NCBI GenBank assembly: GCA_964472545.1
Contig: CAYYNP010000042.1
Span: 1-45,258 of the forward strand
DNA from: CAYYNP01 sp964472545
GTDB taxonomy: Bacteria > Planctomycetota > Planctomycetia > Pirellulales > Thermoguttaceae
Direction: 5' to 3'
DNA length: 45,258 nucleotides
Part shown: positions 1 to 10,993 of the stretch, in pieces
Numbering within the stretch: the stretch's first letter is position 1
Layout: the number at the start of each line of letters is the position of its first letter
Made by a program: the position numbers and the translations under genes
The notes under the pieces: generated by a model
What the model saw: the letters and a program-made list of their open reading frames with translations, nothing else
Told to the model about the DNA's origin: nothing
The model's database searches: none

Positions 1-40
1 GGTCACGCTGGCTCGCAGGTTTCCAGGAGTTTGCACCTAG

Positions 41-658
41 AAACGGAAGAGCCACAAATTTGAACAACAGATCGAGCATCTTCTCGACAACGCGGCGGGC
101 AGGAATGCCATCGGCTTTCAGGCACACATGCTCACGGACGAATGGCCGCTGGATACTGCGTGGAAGGTCTGCGAGAAATACAGCAAGTTCAAACTCCCGA
201 TCTATATGACGGAGATGACCGTACTGAGCGGGAACTACATGGACAAGGGCGACACGGATCACCTTTCGCATAGAAAGAACTGGAACACGACGGAAGAGGG
301 CGAGCAAAAACAGGCGGAGTACTTGGAGAAGTTCTACACCGTGTTGTTCAGTCATCCGGATGTCGAAGCGATCATCTACTTCAGTCTTACCGACAAGAAT
401 GCCTGGATGGGATCGCCTACCGGATTGTTACGCAAGGACATGTCGCCAAAACCGGCTTACGACAAACTCCACCACTTAATGAAGAACAAGTGGAACACCA
501 GGGCTAAAGGCGACACGGACGACAAGGGGGTCTTCTCTTTCCGGGGGTTCTATGGCCGTTACACGTTTTCGACACTGTACGACGGCAAGCAAGTAGACCG
601 GGAGTTTGTGGTTGAAAAGGGCAAGGGCAACGAGATCGAGATCATGGTAGGTGACTGA
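41..658 (+). pseudogene. GH10-like glycosidase (xylanase-type), 3' fragment with broken frame
   Basis: The reading frame ends at 658 and is closed upstream by a TAG at 38-40, yet the residues right after that stop already read like the middle of a glycosidase (FEQQIEHLL, then GFQAHM). The motif LPIYMTEMTV resembles the GH10 signature around the catalytic nucleophile; the candidate Glu is codon 212-214, followed by Met-Thr where many GH10 enzymes have a Leu/Phe-Asp. After the barrel, about 50 residues (GVFSFRGFYGRYTFS) look like the small beta domain often found at the end of planctomycete GH10-like proteins. Such enzymes cleave beta-1,4-xylan or related glycans outside the cytoplasm. There is no usable start codon near the TAG, so the gene is either a decayed remnant or carries a frameshift or sequencing error within the first 40 bases. 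The 5' part lies outside the window. Family assignment is good; intactness is unknown. Confidence 0.7.
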
Positions 659-940
659 GCTTGCGCCCGCCAGCGGCGGACCCAGGGGGGTATGTTCCCG
701 CGACGCGCGGGGGGCAGAGCCTACTGCGGTAGATCATCGGTGCTACCCGCTCATAACCTCGAGGCCACCGGTTTGAATTCGTTCCCCGCCACCGACAACC
801 CCCGGGTAGTAGCGACTCGGGGCTTCTGCTACGCGGTTACCGCTCGAAATGGTGTCGGTGGTACGGGTTGCCTAATACGGCGGAAGGGATTACAAATTGG
901 GGGCCGTCGGTATCGAGGCTCACGGCCCAGGTTCGCTGTC

Positions 941-948
941 AAGGAGGT
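941..948 (+). promoter_or_regulatory. Strong Shine-Dalgarno site deciding the start of the SEC-C gene
   Basis: AAGGAGGT lies six bases before the ATG at 955. The frame stays open upstream to another possible start at 868, but that one has no comparable site and its extra 29 residues look non-coding, so 955 is preferred. Confidence 0.8.
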
Positions 949-954
949 ACCCCC

Positions 955-2343
955 ATGACCCGCCAAGAAGTATCGCTTGTCGAGCGTCTGTGCGAGGCTG
1001 AGAGCCCTCGCAATCTGCTTGACTGGGTAGGCCGCGACGGCTATTACGTGGCGGCATGTCGCGTTTCGACCGACGATGTTCGTGGGCTGATCGACATTGC
1101 CGGAAGATGGGGCGATTCGGACTGGCCGGACGACGTGGCTGGGGAATGCGTCGATGAGGAAGAAACAGAATTGCTGCCGGTGACGGCCTGGAGGACGCTG
1201 GCCGACTTGAAGGCCGAAGCGGCGGTGGAACCGCTGGTCGACATGATGCGTGAGATGGGCAACGAGTTCGACGACCGGATGTCGGAGGAGTTGCCGCACG
1301 TGCTGGGCAAGATCGGCCAGTCCGCCGTAGACCCGCTGACCCGCCTCGCCAAAGACGTCGGTGAGGAGGAGGTCGGTCGCTCGATTGCCGTGCGTGGGCT
1401 GCGCCATGTGGCCGGCTATCACGCAGACTCCCGCGATCCCATCGTCGCCTGCCTGACCGGGATGATGGCCGGCGCTGCCGATGACGACGTCGAGTTCAAC
1501 TCGACGTTGCTGATGGCATTGGTCGATTTGCGGGCCGTTGAGGCGGCCGAGCCGATCGAGCGGGCATTCGCAGGCAACCTTCTTGACGTCGGCATGTTGG
1601 GCGACTGGGAAGATGTCCGCCGCGAATTGGGGGTGGAAGGTCTGGGGCTGAAGATGCCCGAGAACCCCCACAATTCCATGGAACGATTTCGAACCCGGAT
1701 GGGCGTCGGCATCTTCTCCGATCGGCCCGTCTTCTTGGGTGGCGAGACCAATCACGATGCCGAGCTAGCCTATTACGAGCGAGCGTACGACACGTTTTCC
1801 AAGTCGAGCGAGGCCCAGCAGGTCGTCGACCGCGACGGCGACCTGGGGTGGTTTCGCATGCTTCTCGACTTCGGCCTCAACTATCTCGGCGAGATCGTCG
1901 ACGCGATGACGCTGGGAAGCGTCAGGGAGTTTGTTTTTGACTACGTGCCTCGCAAAGTCTCGTCCGGACCAGATGCGGCGGCGTCGATCGTCTTTGAACT
2001 GGCCATGTTCTGGAAGTACCTCGATCGCGTCTACAAGCTGCCCGAGGCGAAATCGATCGTCGAGTGGCTCGAGGCGGACGGCTTGGTCGACGAGTTGGAA
2101 GCCGAGATGTCCGACTCCTCGAACTTCGGCATGGCCAAGTCGATGGTTATGTCAGGGAAGAACGCCGGCTACGACATGACCTCGGAAGCGGGGCTGGCCG
2201 AGTTCATGGCGGACTACAACCGGTCGCTGACCTCGGAAAGACCGCCCGTAGCGGAGGCACCCGTCGCCCGGAATCAGCGGGTCGGCCGCAACGATCCCTG
2301 CCCGTGCGGCAGCGGCAAAAAGTTCAAGAAGTGCTGCCGCTGA
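955..2343 (+). CDS. SEC-C zinc-binding protein with HEAT-like helical repeats
   Basis: A 462-residue protein. Its last 17 residues (RNDPCPCGSGKKFKKCC plus one) are a SEC-C motif, the CXC...CC zinc knuckle also found at the C terminus of SecA, where it contacts SecB and ribosomes. The SEC-C tail is common on otherwise unrelated bacterial proteins. The rest is acidic. Residues about 75-200 contain helix pairs such as AAVEPLVDMM, LPHVLGKIG and AVDPLTRLA that resemble HEAT/PBS-lyase repeats, suggesting a protein-binding scaffold. No catalytic motif or signal peptide is visible, so it is expected to be cytoplasmic. The start at 955 follows an excellent ribosome site. The 3' end runs into the cut-off end of a toxin gene on the other strand. 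The specific function is unknown. Confidence 0.85.
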   Translation: MTRQEVSLVERLCEAESPRNLLDWVGRDGYYVAACRVSTDDVRGLIDIAGRWGDSDWPDDVAGECVDEEETELLPVTAWRTLADLKAEAAVEPLVDMMREMGNEFDDRMSEELPHVLGKIGQSAVDPLTRLAKDVGEEEVGRSIAVRGLRHVAGYHADSRDPIVACLTGMMAGAADDDVEFNSTLLMALVDLRAVEAAEPIERAFAGNLLDVGMLGDWEDVRRELGVEGLGLKMPENPHNSMERFRTRMGVGIFSDRPVFLGGETNHDAELAYYERAYDTFSKSSEAQQVVDRDGDLGWFRMLLDFGLNYLGEIVDAMTLGSVREFVFDYVPRKVSSGPDAAASIVFELAMFWKYLDRVYKLPEAKSIVEWLEADGLVDELEAEMSDSSNFGMAKSMVMSGKNAGYDMTSEAGLAEFMADYNRSLTSERPPVAEAPVARNQRVGRNDPCPCGSGKKFKKCCR

Positions 2344-2468
2344 GGCCGGCGCGGCGTGGCAGCGTTTATCTCTTCGGCGACCTCCGCGGAACGGTCCGCA
2401 TACCACTGGCGAGCCGAGCGGTACTCCCGGGCAGCCAGCCGATGAAAAACCACGCTGGTGCCGGGCAT
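2274..2468 (-). pseudogene. Truncated ParE/RelE-type toxin
   Basis: The frame starts at the ATG at 2468, which shares one base with the antitoxin stop (TGATG), the translational coupling usual in toxin-antitoxin pairs. The first ~38 residues (VVFHRLAAREYRSARQWY, then ADRSAEVAEE) match the first beta strand and helices of ParE/RelE-superfamily toxins. After that the frame turns into the complement of the SEC-C gene's 3' end and stops at 64 residues, whereas ParE/RelE toxins are usually about 90-100 residues. The central sheet and C-terminal part that carry activity in this superfamily are therefore missing. It looks like a toxin gene cut by a deletion or by juxtaposition of the SEC-C gene. It is probably inactive. 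Confidence 0.6.
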
Positions 2469-2677
2469 CAGCCTTCCGCCTTCAACTGCGACCAGGCAAT
2501 GCCTTCGTCACCTTCGGCAAACCGCCGATCCAACTCGGCGGCAAGCTCGGGGTCATCCACCGAGACGCCCATGTCGCTCGGCGGCAGGCTCTGCATCAAC
2601 CGCGAAACGAGCGTCAAGCGGTCGGCCTCCGGCAATTGCATGGCCTTATCGAGAACGACTTCGAAATCGGCTCCCAT
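2468..2677 (-). CDS. Addiction-module antitoxin (TIGR02574-like)
   Basis: A 69-residue protein. It has the features of the small 'putative addiction module component' family: a helix with LPEADRLTLVSRLMQSLP followed by an acidic segment (DPELAAELDRRFAEGDEG) and a C-terminal IAWSQLKAE that recalls the family's W-x-E-V-K ending. In such systems the antitoxin binds the ParE/RelE toxin and represses the operon. The ATG at 2677 is chosen over the in-frame TTG at 2695. The gene overlaps the downstream toxin start by one base, supporting an ancestral pair. Since the toxin is truncated, this is probably an orphan antitoxin that could still act as an anti-addiction protein or be decaying. Its reading frame is intact. 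Confidence 0.75.
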   Translation of the reverse strand: MGADFEVVLDKAMQLPEADRLTLVSRLMQSLPPSDMGVSVDDPELAAELDRRFAEGDEGIAWSQLKAEG

Positions 2678-2825
2678 GGCGGTACTTTCTAACAAGAACT
2701 CATCACCGTTCTATCTACCGAATCGCTCCGCAACGGCTCGGTCGCCACACAGGTATTCTAGCACCGCCCGGCGGGCTCGGAAAGAGATTTCCCCGGGTGG
2801 GGGTAGTCTCTCCGCCGATCGATGG

Positions 2826-2945
2826 TTGGCCGAAGGCCAAACTCATCGTCGCCTGGGCAACGCCCCAGGAAAGCAGTTGGTGTGTCTTCCGTCTTGGCCG
2901 AAGGCCATACTCACAGGTAGTGCGAGTGAAGATGGCCTTCGGCCA
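2826..2945. repeat. Cluster of short palindromic repeats (GGCCGAAGGCC family)
   Basis: TTGGCCGAAGGCCAA at 2826-2840 is a palindrome with a GAA centre. A near copy sits at 2894-2908, and the reverse orientation TGGCCTTCGGCCA at 2933-2945. Between the first two, CCTGGGC...GCCCCAGG at 2852-2869 makes another hairpin. Repeated hairpin units in a non-coding stretch are typical of REP-like or MITE-like interspersed repeats, and I recall similar words recurring in planctomycete genomes. Possible roles include mRNA 3'-end protection or DNA-binding sites; neither is shown here. Confidence 0.6.
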
Positions 2946-3382
2946 CGCCGTAAGCCCCACTTGGGTATCGTGGGTGGCACCGATGATTCTGCGGAGACGA
3001 CTCTGCCACTCCATTCAACGGATTCGCAGAATCGTCGGTGTTGCGCAGCAACGGGATGATCCGACATCCTCTTCGATACATTCTGTTCAACGGGACGCCG
3101 ACGTGTCGATTCCGCTCCTACGATCAGGCCGGCCAAGCCGCCAGAAACACTGCTGCCCGGCCGCCGGGCCATTATCCCCTTGGCCAACCGGCGACACAAT
3201 CCTCTTGCGACTGCGTCGCCCGGTGTGGATTCGAGCCGCTGGAACTTCACAATAGCCAATCCTAAGGCCGCCAGTTTTCCGTCTTCCAGCACGGCCTTTC
3301 TTGGCTTGTGCGTCGAATGCAGTGCATTAAAGAGACGGTCGAAGTCCTCATTATCGACGAATTGCTGCGTTTCGTTGTTCAT
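2843..3382 (-). CDS. Hypothetical protein coupled to the HzsA-related gene; 3' part runs through repeats
   Basis: The ATG at 3382 lies three bases past the stop codon of the large HzsA-related gene and is preceded by a strong GGGGAGGT ribosome site, so translation is very likely to start here. The first ~55 residues (MNNETQQFVDNEDFDRLFNA, then HKPRKAVLEDGKLAALG) have normal protein composition and may be a small regulatory or accessory protein. The rest becomes Arg/Pro/Ser-rich, crosses the palindromic repeat patch, and has no recognisable domain. The frame has probably been extended or replaced by repeat invasion, so the true end is uncertain. I recognise no family. Confidence 0.4.
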   Translation of the reverse strand: MNNETQQFVDNEDFDRLFNALHSTHKPRKAVLEDGKLAALGLAIVKFQRLESTPGDAVARGLCRRLAKGIMARRPGSSVSGGLAGLIVGAESTRRRPVEQNVSKRMSDHPVAAQHRRFCESVEWSGRVVSAESSVPPTIPKWGLRRGRRPSSLALPVSMAFGQDGRHTNCFPGALPRRR

Positions 3383-3385
3383 GTC

Positions 3386-6300
3386 CTACCTCCCCGCCAA
3401 CGGCAACGCCCTGAACTCCGGATGGTCCTTATCCCGTACGTCGCGCCGCCCGCGGTACGTGCCGTAGTACGGGACGTTGGCGTCGATCCAGGTGGCGATC
3501 TTGATCTGCTCTTCGCGGGTGAGATTCGCCTTGCAGGGGGCGCGGCGGATTTGGCCGATGAGCGGGCTGCGGTGGGAGCCGTGCGTTAGCGGGGGGACGG
3601 CCAGGAAATGGGCGGCGCCGTAGCCGCAGGCGCGGTAGTTGACCAGGCCGCTGCCGACCAGGTTGTCGAAGGAACGGCTGAACTTGCCCTGCGGCACGCC
3701 GACCAGGTCGAGGTTGCCGTCGGGCTGCGGGCCGCTGTGGCAACCGATGCACTGTCGGTCGAACGTCGACTGCACGTCGGCCGAAAAGTCGACCATCCGC
3801 GGGCCGTCGTCGCCGGGCTGCGGGGCGAGCGTCTGCGGCGGGGAGTCCATCGCCTGCACCCGGGCGGCGGCGATGCTGGGGGCCATCCGCCGGTGTTCGT
3901 GACAGCCGATGCAAGAGCGTTGCTCGCCGGGCATCAGGTTGATGAACGTCGACATCTGTTGCAACGCCATGTAGTCTTCGTCGAGCGCCTGGAAGAAGAG
4001 GTTCTGGTCGGACGGTACGGTGACGTAGGCCGAGCCGTCTTGGTGGACCTCGGCCACGCCGTAGATCCGCTTGCGATGCGGGTCGGTGCCCAGGCTCCAC
4101 GAGATGCCGTTCTGGTCCCACGGCCATTCCAGGGCCGCCATCACGCGGACGTATTTCACCCGGCCGCGCTCGATGCCGGTGAGGCCTTGGTAGATGTCCT
4201 GGATGAAGATCGTCGAGGTCGCCTCGTCGGCCGTGGAGGCCGAACCGGCGGCTTTGGCGAACTGGGCGACCGGCGCGATCTCCGTCGGACGCCGCCGCGG
4301 GCGCCACGGCAACGGCTCGAAACAGGAGAGGTCCGGGTCGCGATACAACTCGGCCCGATTGCCCCAGCCGTCGAGTGCGTAGAGCCCGAAACCGTTTTGG
4401 CCGCTGTTCTTCACCCGGGGATCGTGAGAGACGAGGAAGAACCGCTCCGAGAACGGGTACGGGTCCATGAAGACGCCGAAGCCGGTCGAGGGGTAGCCCA
4501 TTGACGGCGGATAGCCAATCTCCGGCGTGATGCAGTTCATCGCCTCGGTGGTGCGGCGGCTGCGGCGGGCGTCGACCAACACCACCGGGCCGATGGCCGT
4601 GAAATGGTGTCCGCCGGTCACGGTCACGAGTTGCTGGCTGCCGGGAATACTGCGGGCGTTGCTCATCCCGGCCGGATAGACCGTGTTGTTCTTGTAGACG
4701 TGATCCACCCCGCTGCCGTCGGGCCGCAACGCCCAAAGGCCCTGCCCGTTGCCGAGCCCCTTGTCGACGTATTCCCAGCGGGTGTAGATCACCCGGCCGT
4801 CGTCCAACACCGAGGGGGCCGTTTCGTTGACCGGGCTTTCCGAGAGCCGGCGGAGGTTCTTGCCGTCGGCGTCCATCACGTAGAGCGTGGTGACCGACGC
4901 GCCGGGCGCACAGAAGACGATCCGCTGGGCGCGGGTTGAGGCGAACATGATTTTGCCGTTGGGCAGATAGACGGGGTCCATGTCGTGAAAGCGGCGCTCG
5001 CCCCCGCCCACTTGGCAGCGGATCGCCTCGGCCTCGGCCTCGCCGCCGAAGGTGAGCTGCCGCAGGCTGCCGGGGATCATCTTGCCGGCCTCCCGGTCGA
5101 GGTCGATCTCGTAAATGCGGTAGGGCGTCGCTTCGGTGCGGTAGGCAAAGACGAGTTTCTTGGCGTCGTACGAGAGATCGAACCGATCGAACAGCCCGCC
5201 ATCGAGTTCCGGCACCAGCGAGGTGACCTTGCCGTCGGCCGAAACCGGCGAGAGGACGCAGAGGCTGCCGCCGATCTCCTTGGAGTGCTGATCGGAGTAG
5301 GTATGGCCGTAGCCTGCGGCCGGCCGTTTGAGGAACAGGAGTTTGTCGAACGCCAACGCGGGATGGGCCAGCATCGCCTCGCTCCGCAGAGCCTGCAGGG
5401 CGTCTTCGACCTTCTGCTGCTCTTCGGCCGCGGCGTTTTCGACGGCACGTTGTTGTTGCTCCAACGCGGCCAACTTTTCGAGGTACTTCAGCCCGCCGGG
5501 ATACTCCGGCCCGAAGGCTACCATGGTGTCCTGGACCGCCAGCCGCAGGGCTGCGACGTTCACGGCACCCGGCGTGAGAAAGACGGGGCGAAGCCGCGGC
5601 GGCACCTGACTCAGATCGACCTTGCGCTTCGGCGGCTGCCAGTCTGGCGGGAACGCCGTGGCGGAGTCCAAACGCAACGCCGCTAGGTGCGGCAACGGGC
5701 CGCGACGCGAGAGCTTCAATGTGTGTTTGCCCTGGCCGACCGACAGCGTGACGAGTTTGCCCTGCTTTGGATCGTGCAGCCCTTCCCACTTTGCCTCGCG
5801 GCTATTCCATGAGAATCGGACCGGGATTTCGGTGGGCCGCGAGCCGATGGTGACGCCCGTGCAGCCCCTGCCTACGTGTCGGCCGTCGAGCCAGACGTCG
5901 ACCGGCCGTGCCTCACCGGCGGCGTAGCGAAATTGCAGGGTGTACTCGCCGGCGACGGGGAAGTCGACGTCGTATTCGGCCAAACTCTCCTCGGGCTGAT
6001 TCGGCCCGCCGCCGACCAACGGACCGGCATCGGCGAACTCGTCCGGGCTTGCGTAGATGCGGATGTTGCCGCGGTCGAACGTGCAGGCGGGGATCGTCAA
6101 CGAGCCGGCGACCTTGGCTGGGGCCGTGGCATCGAGCGGCGGCGGCAGTGTCGCGAACTTGGCGAAGGCCCCGCGAAACGCGGCCGGGATGTTCTCGATA
6201 TCCCTTACCGTATACTGCGGCGGCTGCCAGTCGGCGGGGAATTCCGTCGGCGTGTCCAAGCGTATGGCCACCAAGTGCGGCAGCGGGCCGCTACGGGTGA

Positions 6301-6805
6301 ACTTCAGCGTGTGCTTGCCTTTGGCCAGCGGCTGGAGCTTGTTGAAGACGTGCAATGCCCGCAACGCTTCCCACTTCGCCCCGCTGCTGTTCAACGTGAC
6401 GTCACCCGGTTGGCCGGACGCCGTCGGGGCAAAGGTCACGCCCAGGCAGCACTTGCCCAGGTCCACACCGTCGAAGAAGACCTCCACCGGCCTGGCTTCG
6501 GCCGAGGCGTAGCAGACTTGCATGGTGTACTTGGCGGCGACCGGAACGTCGATATCGAATTCGACCGTCCACCCCCAGGGCTGCTCTGGGCCGCCACCCA
6601 CGATCGGTCCGGCGTCGGCGTATTCCTCAGGATTCGCAAACACCTGGGCATTGCCGCGGGCGAACGACCAGGCCGGAATCACCAACGACCCGGCCTCTGC
6701 ACGGGGGGCCTCGACGGCAACGCTCGAAAGCACAAAGCACGTCAGCGCCAATCCCATCGGCGTCCAACGGCGAGCCCACCGCGGCAGGCACGAATCGATC
6801 CGCAT
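3386..6805 (-). CDS. HzsA-related exported protein: two lectin-like domains, beta-propeller, two CXXCH motifs
   Basis: A 1139-residue protein starting at the ATG at 6805 behind a GGAGG site. It begins with a signal peptide (RWTPMGLALTCFVLSSVAVE). Residues ~37-190 and ~205-360 are two copies of the same beta-rich module (IPAWSFARGNAQVFANPEEY / IPACTFDRGNIRIYASPDEF), resembling carbohydrate-binding domains. The middle has TolB/PD40-like propeller blades (GKIMFASTRAQR, DADGKNLRRLSES) as in the hydrazine synthase alpha-subunit family (HzsA-related). Two CXXCH haem-type motifs lie at C965-H969 (CIGCHEH) and C1019-H1023 (CIGCHSG). The expected location is periplasm or cell surface. In true HzsA the haems serve hydrazine formation, but HzsA-related proteins are widespread in planctomycetes that do not do anammox, so a redox role on a glycan-bound substrate is only a guess. 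The coupled gene downstream is at 3382. A paralogue lies at 12647. Confidence 0.8.
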   Translation of the reverse strand: MRIDSCLPRWARRWTPMGLALTCFVLSSVAVEAPRAEAGSLVIPAWSFARGNAQVFANPEEYADAGPIVGGGPEQPWGWTVEFDIDVPVAAKYTMQVCYASAEARPVEVFFDGVDLGKCCLGVTFAPTASGQPGDVTLNSSGAKWEALRALHVFNKLQPLAKGKHTLKFTRSGPLPHLVAIRLDTPTEFPADWQPPQYTVRDIENIPAAFRGAFAKFATLPPPLDATAPAKVAGSLTIPACTFDRGNIRIYASPDEFADAGPLVGGGPNQPEESLAEYDVDFPVAGEYTLQFRYAAGEARPVDVWLDGRHVGRGCTGVTIGSRPTEIPVRFSWNSREAKWEGLHDPKQGKLVTLSVGQGKHTLKLSRRGPLPHLAALRLDSATAFPPDWQPPKRKVDLSQVPPRLRPVFLTPGAVNVAALRLAVQDTMVAFGPEYPGGLKYLEKLAALEQQQRAVENAAAEEQQKVEDALQALRSEAMLAHPALAFDKLLFLKRPAAGYGHTYSDQHSKEIGGSLCVLSPVSADGKVTSLVPELDGGLFDRFDLSYDAKKLVFAYRTEATPYRIYEIDLDREAGKMIPGSLRQLTFGGEAEAEAIRCQVGGGERRFHDMDPVYLPNGKIMFASTRAQRIVFCAPGASVTTLYVMDADGKNLRRLSESPVNETAPSVLDDGRVIYTRWEYVDKGLGNGQGLWALRPDGSGVDHVYKNNTVYPAGMSNARSIPGSQQLVTVTGGHHFTAIGPVVLVDARRSRRTTEAMNCITPEIGYPPSMGYPSTGFGVFMDPYPFSERFFLVSHDPRVKNSGQNGFGLYALDGWGNRAELYRDPDLSCFEPLPWRPRRRPTEIAPVAQFAKAAGSASTADEATSTIFIQDIYQGLTGIERGRVKYVRVMAALEWPWDQNGISWSLGTDPHRKRIYGVAEVHQDGSAYVTVPSDQNLFFQALDEDYMALQQMSTFINLMPGEQRSCIGCHEHRRMAPSIAAARVQAMDSPPQTLAPQPGDDGPRMVDFSADVQSTFDRQCIGCHSGPQPDGNLDLVGVPQGKFSRSFDNLVGSGLVNYRACGYGAAHFLAVPPLTHGSHRSPLIGQIRRAPCKANLTREEQIKIATWIDANVPYYGTYRGRRDVRDKDHPEFRALPLAGR

Positions 6806-7056
6806 CGCACATCCTCCAGATAGCAACAAGCGGCCCAATGCACGAACCCGGGCCTTTGGGGTACCGCCTATTGTACCAAACCGGGTGGTGCGATGAAACA
6901 GAGTTCGGTTGTGGTGTTGCTGTGGGGGCGGGGGTCTCTTTCGATCGGCATTACGATCCGGCCGTGCGATTGCGTGAACGTCCGAGCGGTCCTTCCACGC
7001 GGCCGTCGATTGGGAAAGAGAGCCCCGTCCCCCTTCGCGTCGGCCGAACCTTGCAT

Positions 7057-7395
7057 CTAGAAATCGAGGTCTCCCGGCTTCCAGAGCGTCGACAGGATGC
7101 GGATGCTCAAGACGACAAAGCCGCCGAACGTGCCCAGCACGGCGATGGCGAATACGCACATCGAGATGTCCGCGGCGTCAAAGGCGCTGCGGGTCCAAAC
7201 GGCGAATCCTGTCACCGAAGCGGCGACAAGCATGGTGGGAGGAAGGACGTACAAGAGCGTCGCGATGACCGTTGCGTACCATGGGAAGTTGCAGAGTCGA
7301 AACACGCCCACGCCGGCCGCCATGGCGATGACGATCGCCAAGGCGTTCATCATCAGCACCTTCATCCAGAGGGACGCTCTGGCTCGCTCTTCCAT
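7057..7395 (-). CDS. Small membrane protein, unknown function
   Basis: A 112-residue protein with a short charged N terminus (MEERARASLW) followed by three hydrophobic stretches: MNALAIVIAMAAGVGVF, ATVIATLLYVLPPTMLVAA and FAIAVLGTFGGFVVLSI. It is probably an inner-membrane protein with three spans. The ATG at 7395 is chosen because AAAGGGG lies just upstream; an in-frame GTG at 7419 is the alternative. It sits between the helicase gene and the HzsA-related gene on the same strand, but a 251-base gap to the latter suggests a separate transcript. No family is recognised. Confidence 0.6.
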   Translation of the reverse strand: MEERARASLWMKVLMMNALAIVIAMAAGVGVFRLCNFPWYATVIATLLYVLPPTMLVAASVTGFAVWTRSAFDAADISMCVFAIAVLGTFGGFVVLSIRILSTLWKPGDLDF

Positions 7396-7458
7396 CGCAG
7401 TCTCGCCCCTTTCCCGCACGTCACCCAGGGCAACGTGCGAAGCGAGTTGCTGCCAACC

Positions 7459-9729
<2,271 letters not shown>

Positions 9730-9787
9730 GGTTTCTTGTCCTTGAGATTGATTCGGTCGGTTTGCGGCAGCCGGCGGCCTGCGGTGA

Positions 9788-10993
9788 TTACGCCTTCGCC
9801 TCTGCGGTCGCCCATTGTTCGAGTACGTGGAACTGTCGATCGAAGCAGTGTTCCTCCACGCCCAAGGGGCTCTTGAAAAAACTGCCCAGGAAGGTCAGCA
9901 GTCCGGTCTCTCCGCGGCGCTGGGCGAGCTCCGTGAAGCGGACCAAATCGAGCACCAGCGGCGCCGCCAGCACCGAGTCGCATCCGTGCCACGTGAATTG
10001 TAGCGTCATCGGCGTGCCCAGGAAGCCGGTGAAGTGGATGTGGTCCCAGGCGGTCTTCCAATCGCCCAGGCTCTCGATGTACTCGATCGAGACGTGTGTC
10101 TGCGGTCGATAGCCGAGGATCTCGCCCAGCAGCCGATCTTTGCTGGTGACCTTGGCTCGCTTGTTGCTCGGGTCGTCGAGCACCTTGCCGTCGAGATTGC
10201 CGAAGATGTTGTGGCCCACCCAACTCATCACGTCGAGATTCCGCCGGGCGAACATCGGCGCCAGCACGCTCTTCATCAGCGTTTCGCCCGTCTTGCCGTC
10301 GCAGCCCATGTGGCGGCTGCCTTGGCGCCGGGCCAATTCGTCGATGGCCACCGGGGTCGAGCCGAGCGAGGGTGTGAAGTTCACGTACGAACAACCGGCC
10401 TCGAAGACCGCAATCGCGTAGAGCGAACTGGCCGGCAAGGGGCACTTGCGCGGTTTGGCCAGAAGCGGCTCGAGCGCGTCCCATTCGGTGGGAATCTCGC
10501 CGGCGTCCGGCGGCGGCTCGGTCGAGGCCACGTTGACCACCACCACGTGGGCCAGCCGGTTCGCCTCGGCAAATTCGGCCAAATCGCCCCGCAGACGATC
10601 GACGATCTGCCGGGGCGATTCGCGGCGGGGGACGTCCACGTCGGCGAATTCGGCGATCGTGGCGCCTACGCGGTAAACGGTTCCGGGACGGATCCGCCGG
10701 TCGATGGCGGCCAACTCCGCCCTGCAGCGCGAGAACGTTTCCGCCGACGCCGTGCCGCTTTCGGTCACCAAGCGCTTCGCCTCCTCGACCAGCGGCGTAC
10801 TGCGAATTTCATGCCCGCCGACAACAAAGCTCTTCCAATCGGACAGGCCGATTTCGTCAAATTGCGGCAGTTCACTGACCAGGCCGGCCTTGCCGATGAG
10901 CCCCTTCCGCAGAGCTAGAAGTCCTAAGATCGTCGTGGTGGCCACGCCGCCTTTGGCGCCGATGAGCCAAATCCCGATGCGAGCTTTCGCCAT
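9788..10993 (-). CDS. ino1: Inositol-3-phosphate synthase (myo-inositol-1-phosphate synthase)
   Basis: A 401-residue protein starting at ATG 10993. It has an N-terminal NAD-binding Rossmann motif (IGIWLIGAKGGVATTT) and the family's conserved core GCDGKTGETLMKSVLAPMF, where most members have GDDGKTGET. A third conserved block is WVGHNIFGNLDGKVLDDP. The enzyme turns glucose 6-phosphate into myo-inositol 3-phosphate with NAD as a recycled cofactor, in the cytoplasm. The product feeds inositol phospholipids or solutes such as di-myo-inositol phosphate in other bacteria. Length is normal for the shorter bacterial and archaeal forms. The gene diverges from the aminotransferase across 171 bases, which must hold promoters for both. 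Confidence 0.9.
   Translation of the reverse strand: MAKARIGIWLIGAKGGVATTTILGLLALRKGLIGKAGLVSELPQFDEIGLSDWKSFVVGGHEIRSTPLVEEAKRLVTESGTASAETFSRCRAELAAIDRRIRPGTVYRVGATIAEFADVDVPRRESPRQIVDRLRGDLAEFAEANRLAHVVVVNVASTEPPPDAGEIPTEWDALEPLLAKPRKCPLPASSLYAIAVFEAGCSYVNFTPSLGSTPVAIDELARRQGSRHMGCDGKTGETLMKSVLAPMFARRNLDVMSWVGHNIFGNLDGKVLDDPSNKRAKVTSKDRLLGEILGYRPQTHVSIEYIESLGDWKTAWDHIHFTGFLGTPMTLQFTWHGCDSVLAAPLVLDLVRFTELAQRRGETGLLTFLGSFFKSPLGVEEHCFDRQFHVLEQWATAEAKA

Noticed and set aside
829..1755. 308-codon minus-strand frame
   Set aside because: Antisense to the SEC-C gene, with no ribosome site and His/Pro/Arg-rich composition.
3429..5789. 786-codon Arg-rich frame on the minus strand
   Set aside because: A shadow frame of the HzsA-related gene; composition is Arg/Pro/Gly-rich without motifs.
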